Shown piece by piece: positions 9,442 to 16,809 of a stretch of DNA of 64,000 nt. Under the pieces are notes generated by a model, which saw nothing but the letters and a program-made list of their open reading frames with translations, did no database searches and had not been told where the DNA came from. Origin of the DNA: Xenophilus sp. E41 (GTDB lineage Bacteria; Pseudomonadota; Gammaproteobacteria; Burkholderiales; Burkholderiaceae_C); NCBI RefSeq assembly GCF_003671765.1, contig NZ_QPIB01000008.1:356464-420463 (forward strand), written 5' to 3'. The position numbers were made by a program, and so were the translations under genes. How positions within the stretch are numbered: position 1 is the stretch's first letter; each line of letters opens with the position of its first letter.

Positions 9442-9454
9442 TTCGCGGTGTCAT
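9392..9454 (-). CDS. thrS leader peptide, 20 residues, Thr-rich
   Basis: A short frame with ATG at 9454 and TAG at 9392-9394, beginning MTPRTTGT and ending FPKGMGR. Four of its first eight codons are Thr (ACA, ACT, ACC, ACC). AAAGG lies ten bases upstream of the ATG. It sits between a candidate -10 box and the terminator in front of thrS, and its Thr codons overlap region 1 of the attenuator hairpins. This arrangement matches leader peptides of amino-acid-controlled attenuators. It is too short for most gene callers. Confidence 0.82.
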   Translation of the reverse strand: MTPRTTGTASSGLFPKGMGR

Positions 9455-9508
9455 AACCAGAGTGCCTTTCTCGCCCTTGTTGGTGTGGAATGACGGTCGA
9501 AGCGCAGG

Positions 9509-9514
9509 ATTCTA
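9509..9514 (-). promoter_or_regulatory. Candidate -10 box of the thrS operon
   Basis: TAGAAT on the minus strand lies between the aceA terminator and the leader peptide and would place the transcript start near 9502, about 48 bases before the leader ATG. The same TAGAAT hexamer precedes the genes at 15813, 26584 and 51404. No good -35 box is visible. Confidence 0.5.
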
Positions 9515-9552
9515 GCTCGCCGCTCCATGGCCCGCCCGAGACGCTCCCGCAC

Positions 9553-9577
9553 GAAAAAGCCCGGCCAGGGCCGGGCT
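9553..9577 (-). terminator. Intrinsic terminator of aceA
   Basis: On the minus strand AGCCCGGCC and GGCCGGGCT form a tight stem followed by TTTTTCG, 35 bases after the aceA stop codon. It separates aceA from the thrS transcript. Confidence 0.8.
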
Positions 9578-9611
9578 CTCGGGTCGCAGGCCGGGCGGCC
9601 CGGCAGCAGAC

Positions 9612-10943
9612 TCAGTGGAACTGCTCTTCCTCGGTCGAGCCGGTCAGCGCCTTCACGCTCGACGAGCCGCCCTGGATCACGGTGGTCACATCGTCGAAGT
9701 AGCCGGCGCCGACTTCCTGCTGGTGCGACACGAAGGTGTAGCCCTGCTCGCGAGCCGCGAACTCGGGTTCCTGCACCATTTCGACGTAGTGCTTCATGCC
9801 TTCGCCGTTGGCATAGGCATGGGCGAACTTGAAGGTGTTGTACCAGTTGACGTGGATGCCGGCCAGCGTGATGAACTGGTACTTGTAGCCCAGCGCCGAG
9901 AGCTCTTCCTGGAAGCGGGCGATGGTCTTGTCGTCCAGGTTCTTCTTCCAGTTGAACGAAGGCGAGCAGTTGTACGACAGCAGCTTGCCGGGCGACGCGG
10001 CATGCACGGCCTGCGCGAACTCGCGGGCAAAGCCGAGGTCGGGCGTGCCGGTCTCGCACCACACCAGGTCGGCATACGGCGCATAGGCCACGCCGCGGCT
10101 GATGGCCTGCTCCAGGCCGTTCTTCACGCGGTAGAAGCCTTCCTGCGTGCGCTCGCCCGTCAGGAAGGGCTTGTCGTTCGCGTCGTGGTCGGAGGTGATC
10201 AGGTTGGCTGCTTCCGCGTCGGTGCGCGCCAGCACGATGGTCGAGACACCCATGACGTCGGCCGCGAAACGGGCGGAGATCAGCTTCTCGCAGGCTTCCT
10301 GCGTCGGCACCAGCACCTTGCCGCCCATGTGGCCGCACTTCTTCACGGCCGCGAGCTGGTCCTCGAAGTGCACGCCGGCAGCGCCCGCGGCAATCATGTT
10401 CTTCATGAGTTCGAAGGCGTTCAGCACGCCGCCGAAGCCGGCCTCGGCGTCCGCCACGATCGGCAGGAAGTAGTCGATGAACTCCTTGTCGCCAGGATTC
10501 ACGCCGCGCGACCACTGGATCTCGTCGGCACGCTTGAAGGTGTTGTTGATGCGGCGGACCATCGTCGGCACCGAGTCGTACGCGTACAGCGACTGGTCAG
10601 GGTACATGGTCTCGGAGGTGTTGCCATCGGCAGCCACCTGCCAGCCCGACAGGTACACGGCTTCCAGACCCGCCTTGGCCTGCTGCATGGCCTGGCCGGC
10701 GGTGATGGCGCCGAAGGCGTTGACGTAGCCCTTCTTGGCGCCGCCGTTGATCTTCTCCCACAGCTTCTCGGCGCCGCGCTTGGCCAGCGTGTGCTCGATC
10801 GGCAGCGAGCCACGCAGGCGCACCACGTCGGCGGCGCTGTAGCCGCGCTTGATGCCCTTCCAGCGGGGGTTGGTCGCCCAGTCCTTCTCGAGGGCGGCGA
10901 TCTGCTGTTCACGGCTGAGTTGTTCGGTGATGGTCTGAGGCAT
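9612..10943 (-). CDS. aceA: Isocitrate lyase
   Basis: A 443-residue enzyme that splits isocitrate to glyoxylate and succinate, the first step of the glyoxylate shunt used on acetate and fatty acids. The catalytic KKCGHMGGK loop is present (Cys near residue 200), as are [11 protein letters not shown] and the C-terminal [16 protein letters not shown]. The start is set at ATG 10943, five bases after GGAG; a GTG two codons earlier is less likely. It is monocistronic, with its own terminator and a long AT-rich upstream region containing two dyads. Confidence 0.97.
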   Translation of the reverse strand: MPQTITEQLSREQQIAALEKDWATNPRWKGIKRGYSAADVVRLRGSLPIEHTLAKRGAEKLWEKINGGAKKGYVNAFGAITAGQAMQQAKAGLEAVYLSGWQVAADGNTSETMYPDQSLYAYDSVPTMVRRINNTFKRADEIQWSRGVNPGDKEFIDYFLPIVADAEAGFGGVLNAFELMKNMIAAGAAGVHFEDQLAAVKKCGHMGGKVLVPTQEACEKLISARFAADVMGVSTIVLARTDAEAANLITSDHDANDKPFLTGERTQEGFYRVKNGLEQAISRGVAYAPYADLVWCETGTPDLGFAREFAQAVHAASPGKLLSYNCSPSFNWKKNLDDKTIARFQEELSALGYKYQFITLAGIHVNWYNTFKFAHAYANGEGMKHYVEMVQEPEFAAREQGYTFVSHQQEVGAGYFDDVTTVIQGGSSSVKALTGSTEEEQFH

Positions 10944-11022
10944 GTTCACTCCAGGGGTGCAGTTATGAAAACGGGCACGGCGCGGAACCGTTGCATCAAC
11001 TGTAGCCGAGGCATCGACTCTT

Positions 11023-11040
11023 ATGTCTTATATAAGACAT
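11023..11040. promoter_or_regulatory. Perfect 18-bp palindrome upstream of aceA
   Basis: ATGTCTTATATAAGACAT is a perfect dyad 80 bases upstream of the aceA start, in an AT-rich island (11020-11120) that stands out from the GC-rich surroundings. The size and symmetry suit a dimeric repressor such as a GntR-type protein. The regulator is not in the window. Confidence 0.6.
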
Positions 11041-11077
11041 ATTTTTTGACGTTATAAATCAACCACTTAAAGCACAT

Positions 11078-11116
11078 TTTTCTCAATGCAAAATCGTATT
11101 TCTTGCATTGAGAAAA
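11078..11116. promoter_or_regulatory. 14-bp inverted repeat upstream of aceA
   Basis: TTTTCTCAATGCAA (11078-11091) is repeated inverted as TTGCATTGAGAAAA (11103-11116) around 11 bases. Neither strand carries a U tract after the stem, so a terminator is unlikely. It probably binds a regulator of aceA. The rest of the 252-base gap between aceA and the next gene holds nothing else I can identify. Confidence 0.55.
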
Positions 11117-11195
11117 TATGCGGCGGCGCAGCACGCCTGTTTCCCATAATAAGAAACGCATTTTCCGCGGATGAAAGCATGTCCGTCCTGGGCAG

Positions 11196-11609
11196 TCATC
11201 CGCGCAGCGGGAGGTGCTTCAGCCAGTCGCCCTCCGGAATCACGGGGGCGGTGCGCACCCTGTTGGGATGGATCTCGTAGACCAGGCAATCGACCTCGCC
11301 AATGCCAGGGACAGGCACGCGCACCATGCGGCGCCGGTACTCGCCGCTGTCGTCCTCACGCACTTCCTCCAGCCGGTCGAGGGCCGCCTCGACCTCGGCA
11401 CACACGCTGTAGATCTCGCCGAGCACGCGCCCTTCGCCGCCGAGAGTGATGCCCGGATAGGCGCCCAGGTCGTAGAGCGTGCCGGCGATGGCACCCTGCC
11501 CCACCCATCGCGGCAGCGGCCGGAAACGCCGGATGTCGTTGCTGCCGCCCGCACGCAGGGTGCCGTAGACGAAGACATGACGGGCAGACGAGTGTTCTGG
11601 GTCGGGCAT
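11196..11609 (-). CDS. Gamma-glutamylcyclotransferase-like (AIG2/YtfP) protein
   Basis: A 137-residue protein starting MPDPEHSSARHVFVYGTLRAGG. The YGTLRxG loop at about residues 14-20 and the later LGEIYSV, RLEEVRED and VYEI segments are typical of the GGCT/AIG2 fold, in which a conserved Glu acts on gamma-glutamyl amines. Exact substrates of the bacterial members are mostly unknown. The frame is open for 19 more codons upstream, but the ATG at 11609 fits the family length. It diverges from the DMT transporter gene, with 38 bases between the starts. Confidence 0.82.
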   Translation of the reverse strand: MPDPEHSSARHVFVYGTLRAGGSNDIRRFRPLPRWVGQGAIAGTLYDLGAYPGITLGGEGRVLGEIYSVCAEVEAALDRLEEVREDDSGEYRRRMVRVPVPGIGEVDCLVYEIHPNRVRTAPVIPEGDWLKHLPLRG

Positions 11610-11647
11610 GATCCGGCGCCTGTGTCGTTCCAAATGCCCGCAGTCTA

Positions 11648-12583
11648 TTGACCTCCGCCGCCCCACCCCGCCTCCTCGCCTACGGCTGCCTCGCGCTGAG
11701 CATGTCGCTCGTGGGCAGCTACGTCGCCCTCTCCAAGCCCCTCGCGGCGGCCTTCCCCGTGCTGCTGCTGGCCTGGCTGCGCTTCGGCATCGCCGCCCTG
11801 GCCATGCCGCACTGGCTGCGGCGCCCTGCCGACGAACCCCCGATGACCCGCAGGACCCGCGGCCTGGTGTTCCTCGAGTCCTTCCTCGGCAACTTCCTGT
11901 TCTCGATCTGCATGCTCTTCGGCGTGAGCCTGACGAGCGCGGTCTCGGCTGGGGTGATCATGGCGTCCATCCCCGCGGTGGTGGCCATCGCCAGCTGGCT
12001 TTTCCTGCGCGAGCGCATCACGCGACGCATTGCAGCGGCCATCGCCTGCGCGGCGGTCGGTATCGGCCTGCTGGCGCTCACGCCGCACCACGGCGGCAAC
12101 GGCACTGGCGCGGCAGGCACGTCGGCACCCTGGTTGGGCAACCTGCTGGTCTTCTGTGCCGTGCTGTGCGAAGCCGCGTATGCCGTCATCGGCAAGTCCT
12201 TGACCGGCCGGCTCGGCCCCAAGCGGATCTCCTCGCTCATCAACCTCTGGGGCTTCGCGCTGTCGACGCCCTTCGGCGTGTGGCTTGCCCTGCGTTTCGA
12301 CTTCGGTGCTGTCTCGACGGGCCTGTGGCTGCTGCTCGTGCTCTACGCGCTGGCGGCCAGCATCTGGACCGTGTGGCTGTGGATGACCGGCCTGCGCAGC
12401 GTGCCGGCCGCGCAGGCCGGCGTGTTCACCGTCATGCTGCCCGTGAGTGCCGCACTGGTCGGCGTCCTCGTCCTCGGCGAGCCCCTCTCCACCACGCAGA
12501 TCGTGGCCTTCGGGATCGCCCTGCTCGGCGTGGTGCTCGCCACGTGGCCATCGCGTCGCGCATCACCGCTGCCGCCGCCTTGA
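11648..12583 (+). CDS. EamA/DMT-family membrane exporter
   Basis: A 311-residue inner-membrane protein with about ten hydrophobic segments in two EamA halves, the typical layout of drug/metabolite transporters. The second half ends with PVSAALVGVLVLGEPLS, a family hallmark. The start is TTG at 11648, because the first ATG in frame (11702) would fall inside the first membrane helix. The cargo cannot be inferred. It is transcribed away from the cyclotransferase-like gene and looks monocistronic. Confidence 0.85.
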   Translation: MTSAAPPRLLAYGCLALSMSLVGSYVALSKPLAAAFPVLLLAWLRFGIAALAMPHWLRRPADEPPMTRRTRGLVFLESFLGNFLFSICMLFGVSLTSAVSAGVIMASIPAVVAIASWLFLRERITRRIAAAIACAAVGIGLLALTPHHGGNGTGAAGTSAPWLGNLLVFCAVLCEAAYAVIGKSLTGRLGPKRISSLINLWGFALSTPFGVWLALRFDFGAVSTGLWLLLVLYALAASIWTVWLWMTGLRSVPAAQAGVFTVMLPVSAALVGVLVLGEPLSTTQIVAFGIALLGVVLATWPSRRASPLPPP

Positions 12584-12767
12584 CGAAGACCCGCGCCAGA
12601 GGCCGTTTTCAGAGGGAAAACACCCCTCGAAAAAAACAACAACTCCCAATGAAAAATTCGCTTTCTCCCTTGGAAACGCGTTTTTTCTCCTTTAGCATCC
12701 GCAATGCCAGTGGAGACGCTGTTTTTCATTGGTAGAACGTTCTATCGAAATCACAAGGAAATCAACC

Positions 12768-13205
12768 ATGGCAACTGCAAAGAAAGCACCGGCGAAGAAA
12801 GCGCCGGCGAAGAAGGCGGCTCCGGCCAAGAAGGCTGCAGCACCGGCGAAGAAGGCCGCACCGGCCAAGAAGGCGGCCCCTGCGAAGAAGGCTGCACCGG
12901 CCAAGAAGGCAGCGCCCGCCAAGAAGGCCGCTGCGAAGAAGGCTCCCGCCAAGAAGCGCACCCCCAACGCCGCCTTCATGAAGGCCCTGACCCCCAGCCC
13001 CGCGCTGGCTGCCGTGGTGGGCTCGACCCCGCTGCCGCGCACCGCCATCGTGTCCAAGCTGTGGGACTACATCAAGAAGAACGGCCTGCAGGACAAGGCG
13101 AACAAGCGCAACATCAACGCCGATGCCAAGCTGAAGGAAATCTTCGGCAAGGCCCAGGTCTCGATGTTCGAGCTGGCCTCGCTGATCGGCAAGCACGTCA
13201 AGTAA
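12768..13205 (+). CDS. H1-like Lys/Ala/Pro tail fused to a SWIB domain
   Basis: A 145-residue basic protein. Residues 1-66 are near-perfect PAKKA/APAKKA repeats, like the C-terminal tails of eukaryotic H1 and bacterial H1-like proteins, and residues about 68-145 form a SWIB/MDM2 domain (TPSPALAAVVGS, KLWDYIKKNGLQD, KLKEIFGK). The start at 12768 follows AAGGAAATCAACC. It is probably a nucleoid-associated protein that binds DNA non-specifically through the tail; the SWIB role in bacteria is not settled. It is flanked by its own terminator, so monocistronic. The 184-base upstream gap is AT-rich and probably contains the promoter. Confidence 0.9.
   Translation: MATAKKAPAKKAPAKKAAPAKKAAAPAKKAAPAKKAAPAKKAAPAKKAAPAKKAAAKKAPAKKRTPNAAFMKALTPSPALAAVVGSTPLPRTAIVSKLWDYIKKNGLQDKANKRNINADAKLKEIFGKAQVSMFELASLIGKHVK
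12779..12957 (+). repeat. Short tandem coding repeats (PAKKA units)
   Basis: Imperfect 12-18-base units of the type GCACCGGCCAAGAAG recur about a dozen times inside the SWIB gene. Repeat number in such tracts tends to vary by slippage without breaking the frame when units are multiples of three, as here. Confidence 0.8.
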
Positions 13206-13222
13206 GACGGCGCAGCCCCATG

Positions 13223-13252
13223 AAAAAGCCGGCGCAAGCCGGCTTTTTCTTT
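13223..13252 (+). terminator. Bidirectional intrinsic terminator
   Basis: AAAAAGCCGGC / GCCGGCTTTTT with a GCAA tetraloop (13223-13248) follows the SWIB gene by 17 bases. The symmetric A and T tracts allow it also to end the minus-strand ThDP-enzyme gene that converges on it. Confidence 0.88.
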
Positions 13253-13282
13253 GCCCGTGCGGCGCTCGGCCGCATCGCGCGC

Positions 13283-14974
13283 TCAGCGCCTTTCCTGGGC
13301 GGCACTCCGGATGGCGCTCAAGGTGCCGCGCGTCGTGATGACCTCGGGGTCCAGCGGGATTTCGATCAGCGTACCGCCCTCGTGCGCCAGCGCTCGCAGC
13401 AGCGCAGCCTCGAAGCCGGGCGTCTCCGTCACTCGCTCGGCCGCATAGCCATACGCCCGAGCGAGCGCGCAGAAGTCGGGGTTGTGCAGCGCCGTCCCGC
13501 TGACCCGCACGGGGTACTCGCGCTCCTGGTGCATGCGGATCGTGCCGTACATGCCGTTGTTGAGCAGCACGATGATGCTCTTGCCGCCATGCTGCACGGC
13601 CGTGGCAAGCTCCTGCCCGTTCATCAGGAAGTCGCCATCGCCCGCGATGGTGAACGCCACGCGCCCGGTCGTGATGCTGGCGGCGATGCCCGCCGGCACG
13701 CCGTAGCCCATGGCGCCGCTGGTGGGTGCCAGCTGCGTCTTGAAGCCCTTGGCCAGCCCGTGGTGGCGATAGAAACGGTGCACCCAGCTCGCGAAATTGC
13801 CGGCGCCGTTGGTCAGCACCGCATCGGCCGGCAGGTGCTTCTGCAGGCACTGCACGATGGCCGGCATGTCGATGGGGCCGGGCAGCGGCTGCGGCACCAG
13901 GTTGGCCTCGTAATCCGCATGCACCGCCTGCGCCCAGTCGCTCCAGGGCAGCTCGGGCGGCGCCGTGAGCACCTCCAGGGCCCGCGCCGCGGCGTTCATC
14001 GTCGTGTTGAACACCAGATCGGCCTGGTACACGCGATGCAGTTCCTCGGCGCTGGCGTGGAAATGCACCAGCTTCTGCGCCGGACGCGGCGCTTCCAGCA
14101 GGGCGTAGCCGCCGGTGGTCATCTCGCCCAGGCGCGGTCCGATCGCGATCACCAGGTCGGCTTCGCGCACCCGCGCCGCGAGCTTCGGGTTGATGCCGAT
14201 GCCCACGTCGCCGGCGTACAGCGGATGGTGGTTGTCGAAGGTGTCCTGGAAACGGAAGGCATTGCCCACGGGCAGTTGCCAGTTCTCCGCGAAGCGCTGC
14301 AACGCCTGCGCCGCCTGCGGCGTCCAGCCGCCGCCGCCGGCGATCACGAAGGGCCGCCGTGCCGCCAGCAGGAGCTGGCGCAGTTCGCGCAGCCCGCCCG
14401 GGTCGGCCCACGCCAGCGCCGGTTCCACACGCGGCAGGGGCTTCGCTTGCACGGCGCTGCGCAGCATGTCCTCGGGCAGCACCAGCACCACGGGCCCGGG
14501 GCGCCCGTTCATCGCGGCGGCAAAGGCACGCGCCACGTACTCCGGCAGGCGGCTGGCCTCGTCGACGCGCTCCACCCGCTTGGCGAAGCCCTTGGTGCTG
14601 GGGCCGAAGAAGCTCTGGAAATCGACTTCCTGGAAGGCCTCGCGGTCGCGGAAGTCGCTGCCGACATCGCCCACGAGCAGCACCATCGGCGTCGAATCCT
14701 GGAACGCCGTGTGCACGCCGATGGAGGCATTCGTGGCACCCGGACCGCGGGTGACGAAGCACACGCCGGGCCGCCCGGTCAGCTTGCCGTGCGCCTCGGC
14801 CATGAAAGCCGCGCCGCCCTCCTGCCGGCAGATGACGAAGCGGATCTCGTCCGCATGGTCGTGGAAGCCGTCCAGCGCCGCCAGGTAACTCTCGCCCGGC
14901 ACGCCGAACACATGGGTCACGCCCTGGGCGATCAGGCATTCGACGAGAAGGTGTCCGGCGATCTGGGTGCTCAT
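13283..14974 (-). CDS. ThDP-dependent enzyme, acetolactate-synthase-like
   Basis: A 563-residue protein with the three domains of the pyruvate-oxidase/acetolactate-synthase family. The N-terminal PYR domain has the catalytic Glu52 in CRQEGGAAF, a central DHS-like domain (about 190-330) follows, and the C-terminal PP domain carries the ThDP motif GDGDFLMN through to LLNN. A small subunit gene is absent, so it is unlikely to be the biosynthetic IlvB; a catabolic 2-keto acid or benzaldehyde-lyase-type role is possible. It diverges from tetR, with a shared dyad between them at 15036-15053. Confidence 0.85.
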   Translation of the reverse strand: MSTQIAGHLLVECLIAQGVTHVFGVPGESYLAALDGFHDHADEIRFVICRQEGGAAFMAEAHGKLTGRPGVCFVTRGPGATNASIGVHTAFQDSTPMVLLVGDVGSDFRDREAFQEVDFQSFFGPSTKGFAKRVERVDEASRLPEYVARAFAAAMNGRPGPVVLVLPEDMLRSAVQAKPLPRVEPALAWADPGGLRELRQLLLAARRPFVIAGGGGWTPQAAQALQRFAENWQLPVGNAFRFQDTFDNHHPLYAGDVGIGINPKLAARVREADLVIAIGPRLGEMTTGGYALLEAPRPAQKLVHFHASAEELHRVYQADLVFNTTMNAAARALEVLTAPPELPWSDWAQAVHADYEANLVPQPLPGPIDMPAIVQCLQKHLPADAVLTNGAGNFASWVHRFYRHHGLAKGFKTQLAPTSGAMGYGVPAGIAASITTGRVAFTIAGDGDFLMNGQELATAVQHGGKSIIVLLNNGMYGTIRMHQEREYPVRVSGTALHNPDFCALARAYGYAAERVTETPGFEAALLRALAHEGGTLIEIPLDPEVITTRGTLSAIRSAAQERR

Positions 14975-15035
14975 TGGAGAAAGTGGTGCTGCAGAGTTCG
15001 GCGATTATCGGCAGTGCCGATTGCGGCCCGCGAGA

Positions 15036-15053
15036 ATTAACCATATAGTGAAT
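15036..15053. promoter_or_regulatory. Candidate TetR operator, site 1
   Basis: ATTAAC-N6-GTGAAT lies between the divergent ThDP-enzyme gene and tetR, 13 bases before the tetR start. It matches site 2 (15775-15792, ATTCAC-N6-GTGAAT) in both half-sites but for one base, with identical spacing. Confidence 0.6.
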
Positions 15054-15066
15054 TAGAGCCCAGACC

Positions 15067-15711
15067 ATGTCAGCCGCCGCCCCCGTCGTCGAAACCCGCC
15101 TGCGCGATGCCGACCGCTCGCAGGCGGCGATCCTGCTCGCCGCGCGCGACGAGTTCGCCAACCATGGCCTGGCCGGTGCGCGGGTCGACCGCATCGCCGA
15201 GCGCGCCGACGTCAACAAGCGCCTCATCTACTACTACTTCGGGAGCAAGGACGACCTCTTCCTGGCCGTGCTCGAGCGCACCTACGCCGACATCCGCGAG
15301 GCCGAACAACGCCTGCACCTGGACGAGGTGGAACCGGTCGAGGCCATCCGCCAGCTCATCTCCTTCACCTGGCACTACTACCTGGAGCATCCCGAGTTCA
15401 TCACGCTGCTCAACAGCGAGAACCTGCACAGGGCGGTGCACCTCAAGCGCTCCGAGCGCATCCAGGAGATGAACTCGCCGCTGGTGCAGCTGCTCGACGG
15501 CATCCTTGAGCGCGGCAGGCGCCAGCACCTGTTCCACGCCGGCATCGACCCGATCCAGCTCTACATCTCGATCGCGTCGCTGTGCTATTTCTACCTCTCG
15601 AACAACCCCACCCTGTCGGCCATCTTCGGCCGTGACCTGCGCGCCCCCAAGGCGATGGCGCAGCGCCTGTCGCACATGACCGAGCTGGTGCTCGGCTACG
15701 TGATGCGCTGA
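15067..15711 (+). CDS. TetR/AcrR-family transcriptional regulator
   Basis: A 214-residue repressor-type protein. The N-terminal helix-turn-helix (about residues 18-65) contains ARDEFANHGLAGARVDRIAERADVNKR and the family signature LIYYYFGSKDDLF; the C-terminal ligand domain is all-helical. It stands between the ThDP-enzyme gene (divergent) and the long Bug-to-isomerase run (same strand). Matching dyads on both sides suggest that it controls both and itself. The inducer is unknown but is probably the compound degraded by the downstream genes. Confidence 0.93.
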   Translation: MSAAAPVVETRLRDADRSQAAILLAARDEFANHGLAGARVDRIAERADVNKRLIYYYFGSKDDLFLAVLERTYADIREAEQRLHLDEVEPVEAIRQLISFTWHYYLEHPEFITLLNSENLHRAVHLKRSERIQEMNSPLVQLLDGILERGRRQHLFHAGIDPIQLYISIASLCYFYLSNNPTLSAIFGRDLRAPKAMAQRLSHMTELVLGYVMR

Positions 15712-15738
15712 CCCGGGTATCTACCAAGACACGCCGCG

Positions 15739-15768
15739 TTGACGGCGCGGCAGCGGTCTCCCTAGAAT
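15739..15768 (+). promoter_or_regulatory. Sigma-70 promoter of the Bug/PhyH/ABC run
   Basis: TTGACG (15739-15744), 18 bases, then TAGAAT (15763-15768) make a near-consensus promoter. The expected transcript start (about 15775) falls inside the candidate TetR operator. Confidence 0.72.
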
Positions 15769-15774
15769 TCCTTA

Positions 15775-15792
15775 ATTCACTTTCTGGTGAAT
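15775..15792. promoter_or_regulatory. Candidate TetR operator, site 2
   Basis: ATTCAC-TTTCTG-GTGAAT is a perfect 6-6-6 inverted repeat placed over the predicted transcript start of the gene at 15813, the position at which a bound repressor would block initiation. See site 1 at 15036-15053. Confidence 0.65.
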
Positions 15793-15812
15793 AAAGAACA
15801 GGAGACAAGAGC

Positions 15813-16784
15813 ATGCGCATCGCCGCACTGGCCGCCACCGCGGCCTTCGTGAGCCTGAGCACCCTGGGCGTCCAGGCTCAGAACGCCTACCCGAGCAAGC
15901 CGATCCGCGTGGTCGTGCCCTTCGCCGCAGGCAGCACCACCGACATCATTGCCCGCGCCATCACCGACAAGATGGGCCAGAGCATGGGGCAGACGCTGGT
16001 GGTCGACAACCGCGGCGGTGCCAGCGGCACGATCGGTCAGCAGGCCGTCGCCACCGCCGCACCCGACGGCTACACCATCCTCATCCACTCGTCCTCGCAC
16101 ACGGTCAGCCCCTCGACCTTCGCGAAGCTGCCCTTCGACACGGTGAACGACTTCGCCGGCGTCACCCCGATCTCCTCGCTGTCGAATGCGCTCGTCATCT
16201 CGCCCGCGAAGAACATCAAGTCGCTGCAGGAACTGCTCGCCACCGCACGTGCCAAGCCCGGCAGCCTGAACTTCGCCTCGGCCGGCCAGGGCAGTGCCAC
16301 GCACCTGAACGCCGAGAAGTTCAAGCTTGCCGCGAAGATCCAGGCCACCAACATCCCGTTCAAGGGCTCGGCCGAAGCGGTGACCGAGGTGCTGGCGGGC
16401 CGCGTCGACTACTACTTCTCGCCCATCGCGCCGGTCATCGGCCAGATCAAGGACGGGCAGCTGCTCGCGCTGGCCGTGGGCTCGCCCAAGCGCGCCAGCG
16501 CCCTGCCCGACGTGCCCACCACGGCCGAAGCCGGGGTGCCCGGCTCCGAGTTCAACTTCTGGATCGGGATGATGGCGCCCGCCAAGACGCCGCGCGAGAT
16601 CGTCGACCGGCTGCATGCCGAGGTCGAGAAGGCGCTCGCGTCGCCGGAGGTCAAGGAACGCTTCGCCAAGCTGGGCGCCGATCCCTGGACGCTCAAGCCG
16701 CGCCAGTTCGACGCCTACATCAAGGAAGAGATCGCCAGCAACGCCGACGTGGTGAAGGCCGCCGGCCTCGCCGCCCAGCAGTAG
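15813..16784 (+). CDS. Bug/TctC-family solute-binding protein
   Basis: A 323-residue periplasmic receptor. A Sec signal peptide (about residues 1-22, ending VQAQ) is followed by the Bug signature YPSKPIRVVVPFAAGSTTDIIAR. The family binds carboxylates, amides and similar small molecules for tripartite tricarboxylate transporters. No TctA/TctB membrane genes are present nearby, as is usual for orphan Bug proteins in Comamonadaceae and Bordetella. It leads the operon, 25 bases before the PhyH gene; GGAGACAAGAGC precedes the ATG. Confidence 0.93.
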   Translation: MRIAALAATAAFVSLSTLGVQAQNAYPSKPIRVVVPFAAGSTTDIIARAITDKMGQSMGQTLVVDNRGGASGTIGQQAVATAAPDGYTILIHSSSHTVSPSTFAKLPFDTVNDFAGVTPISSLSNALVISPAKNIKSLQELLATARAKPGSLNFASAGQGSATHLNAEKFKLAAKIQATNIPFKGSAEAVTEVLAGRVDYYFSPIAPVIGQIKDGQLLALAVGSPKRASALPDVPTTAEAGVPGSEFNFWIGMMAPAKTPREIVDRLHAEVEKALASPEVKERFAKLGADPWTLKPRQFDAYIKEEIASNADVVKAAGLAAQQ

Positions 16785-16809
16785 TGGCCCCTCCGAGGAG
16801 CACAGCGCC

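Noticed and set aside
9302-9610. T-box riboswitch for thrS
   Set aside because: T-box leaders are essentially confined to Gram-positive lineages, and no specifier loop or T-box sequence is visible; the Thr-codon leader explains the region.
11078-11116. Terminator between aceA and the cyclotransferase gene
   Set aside because: The 14-bp stem lacks a following U tract on either strand and lies in the upstream region of aceA, so an operator is more likely.
12779-12957. CRISPR array
   Set aside because: The repeats are 12-18-base in-frame coding units with no spacers; they encode PAKKA.
12762-15227. 821-codon minus-strand frame joining the ThDP enzyme to the SWIB gene
   Set aside because: It is a shadow in another frame of both genes and crosses a strong terminator.
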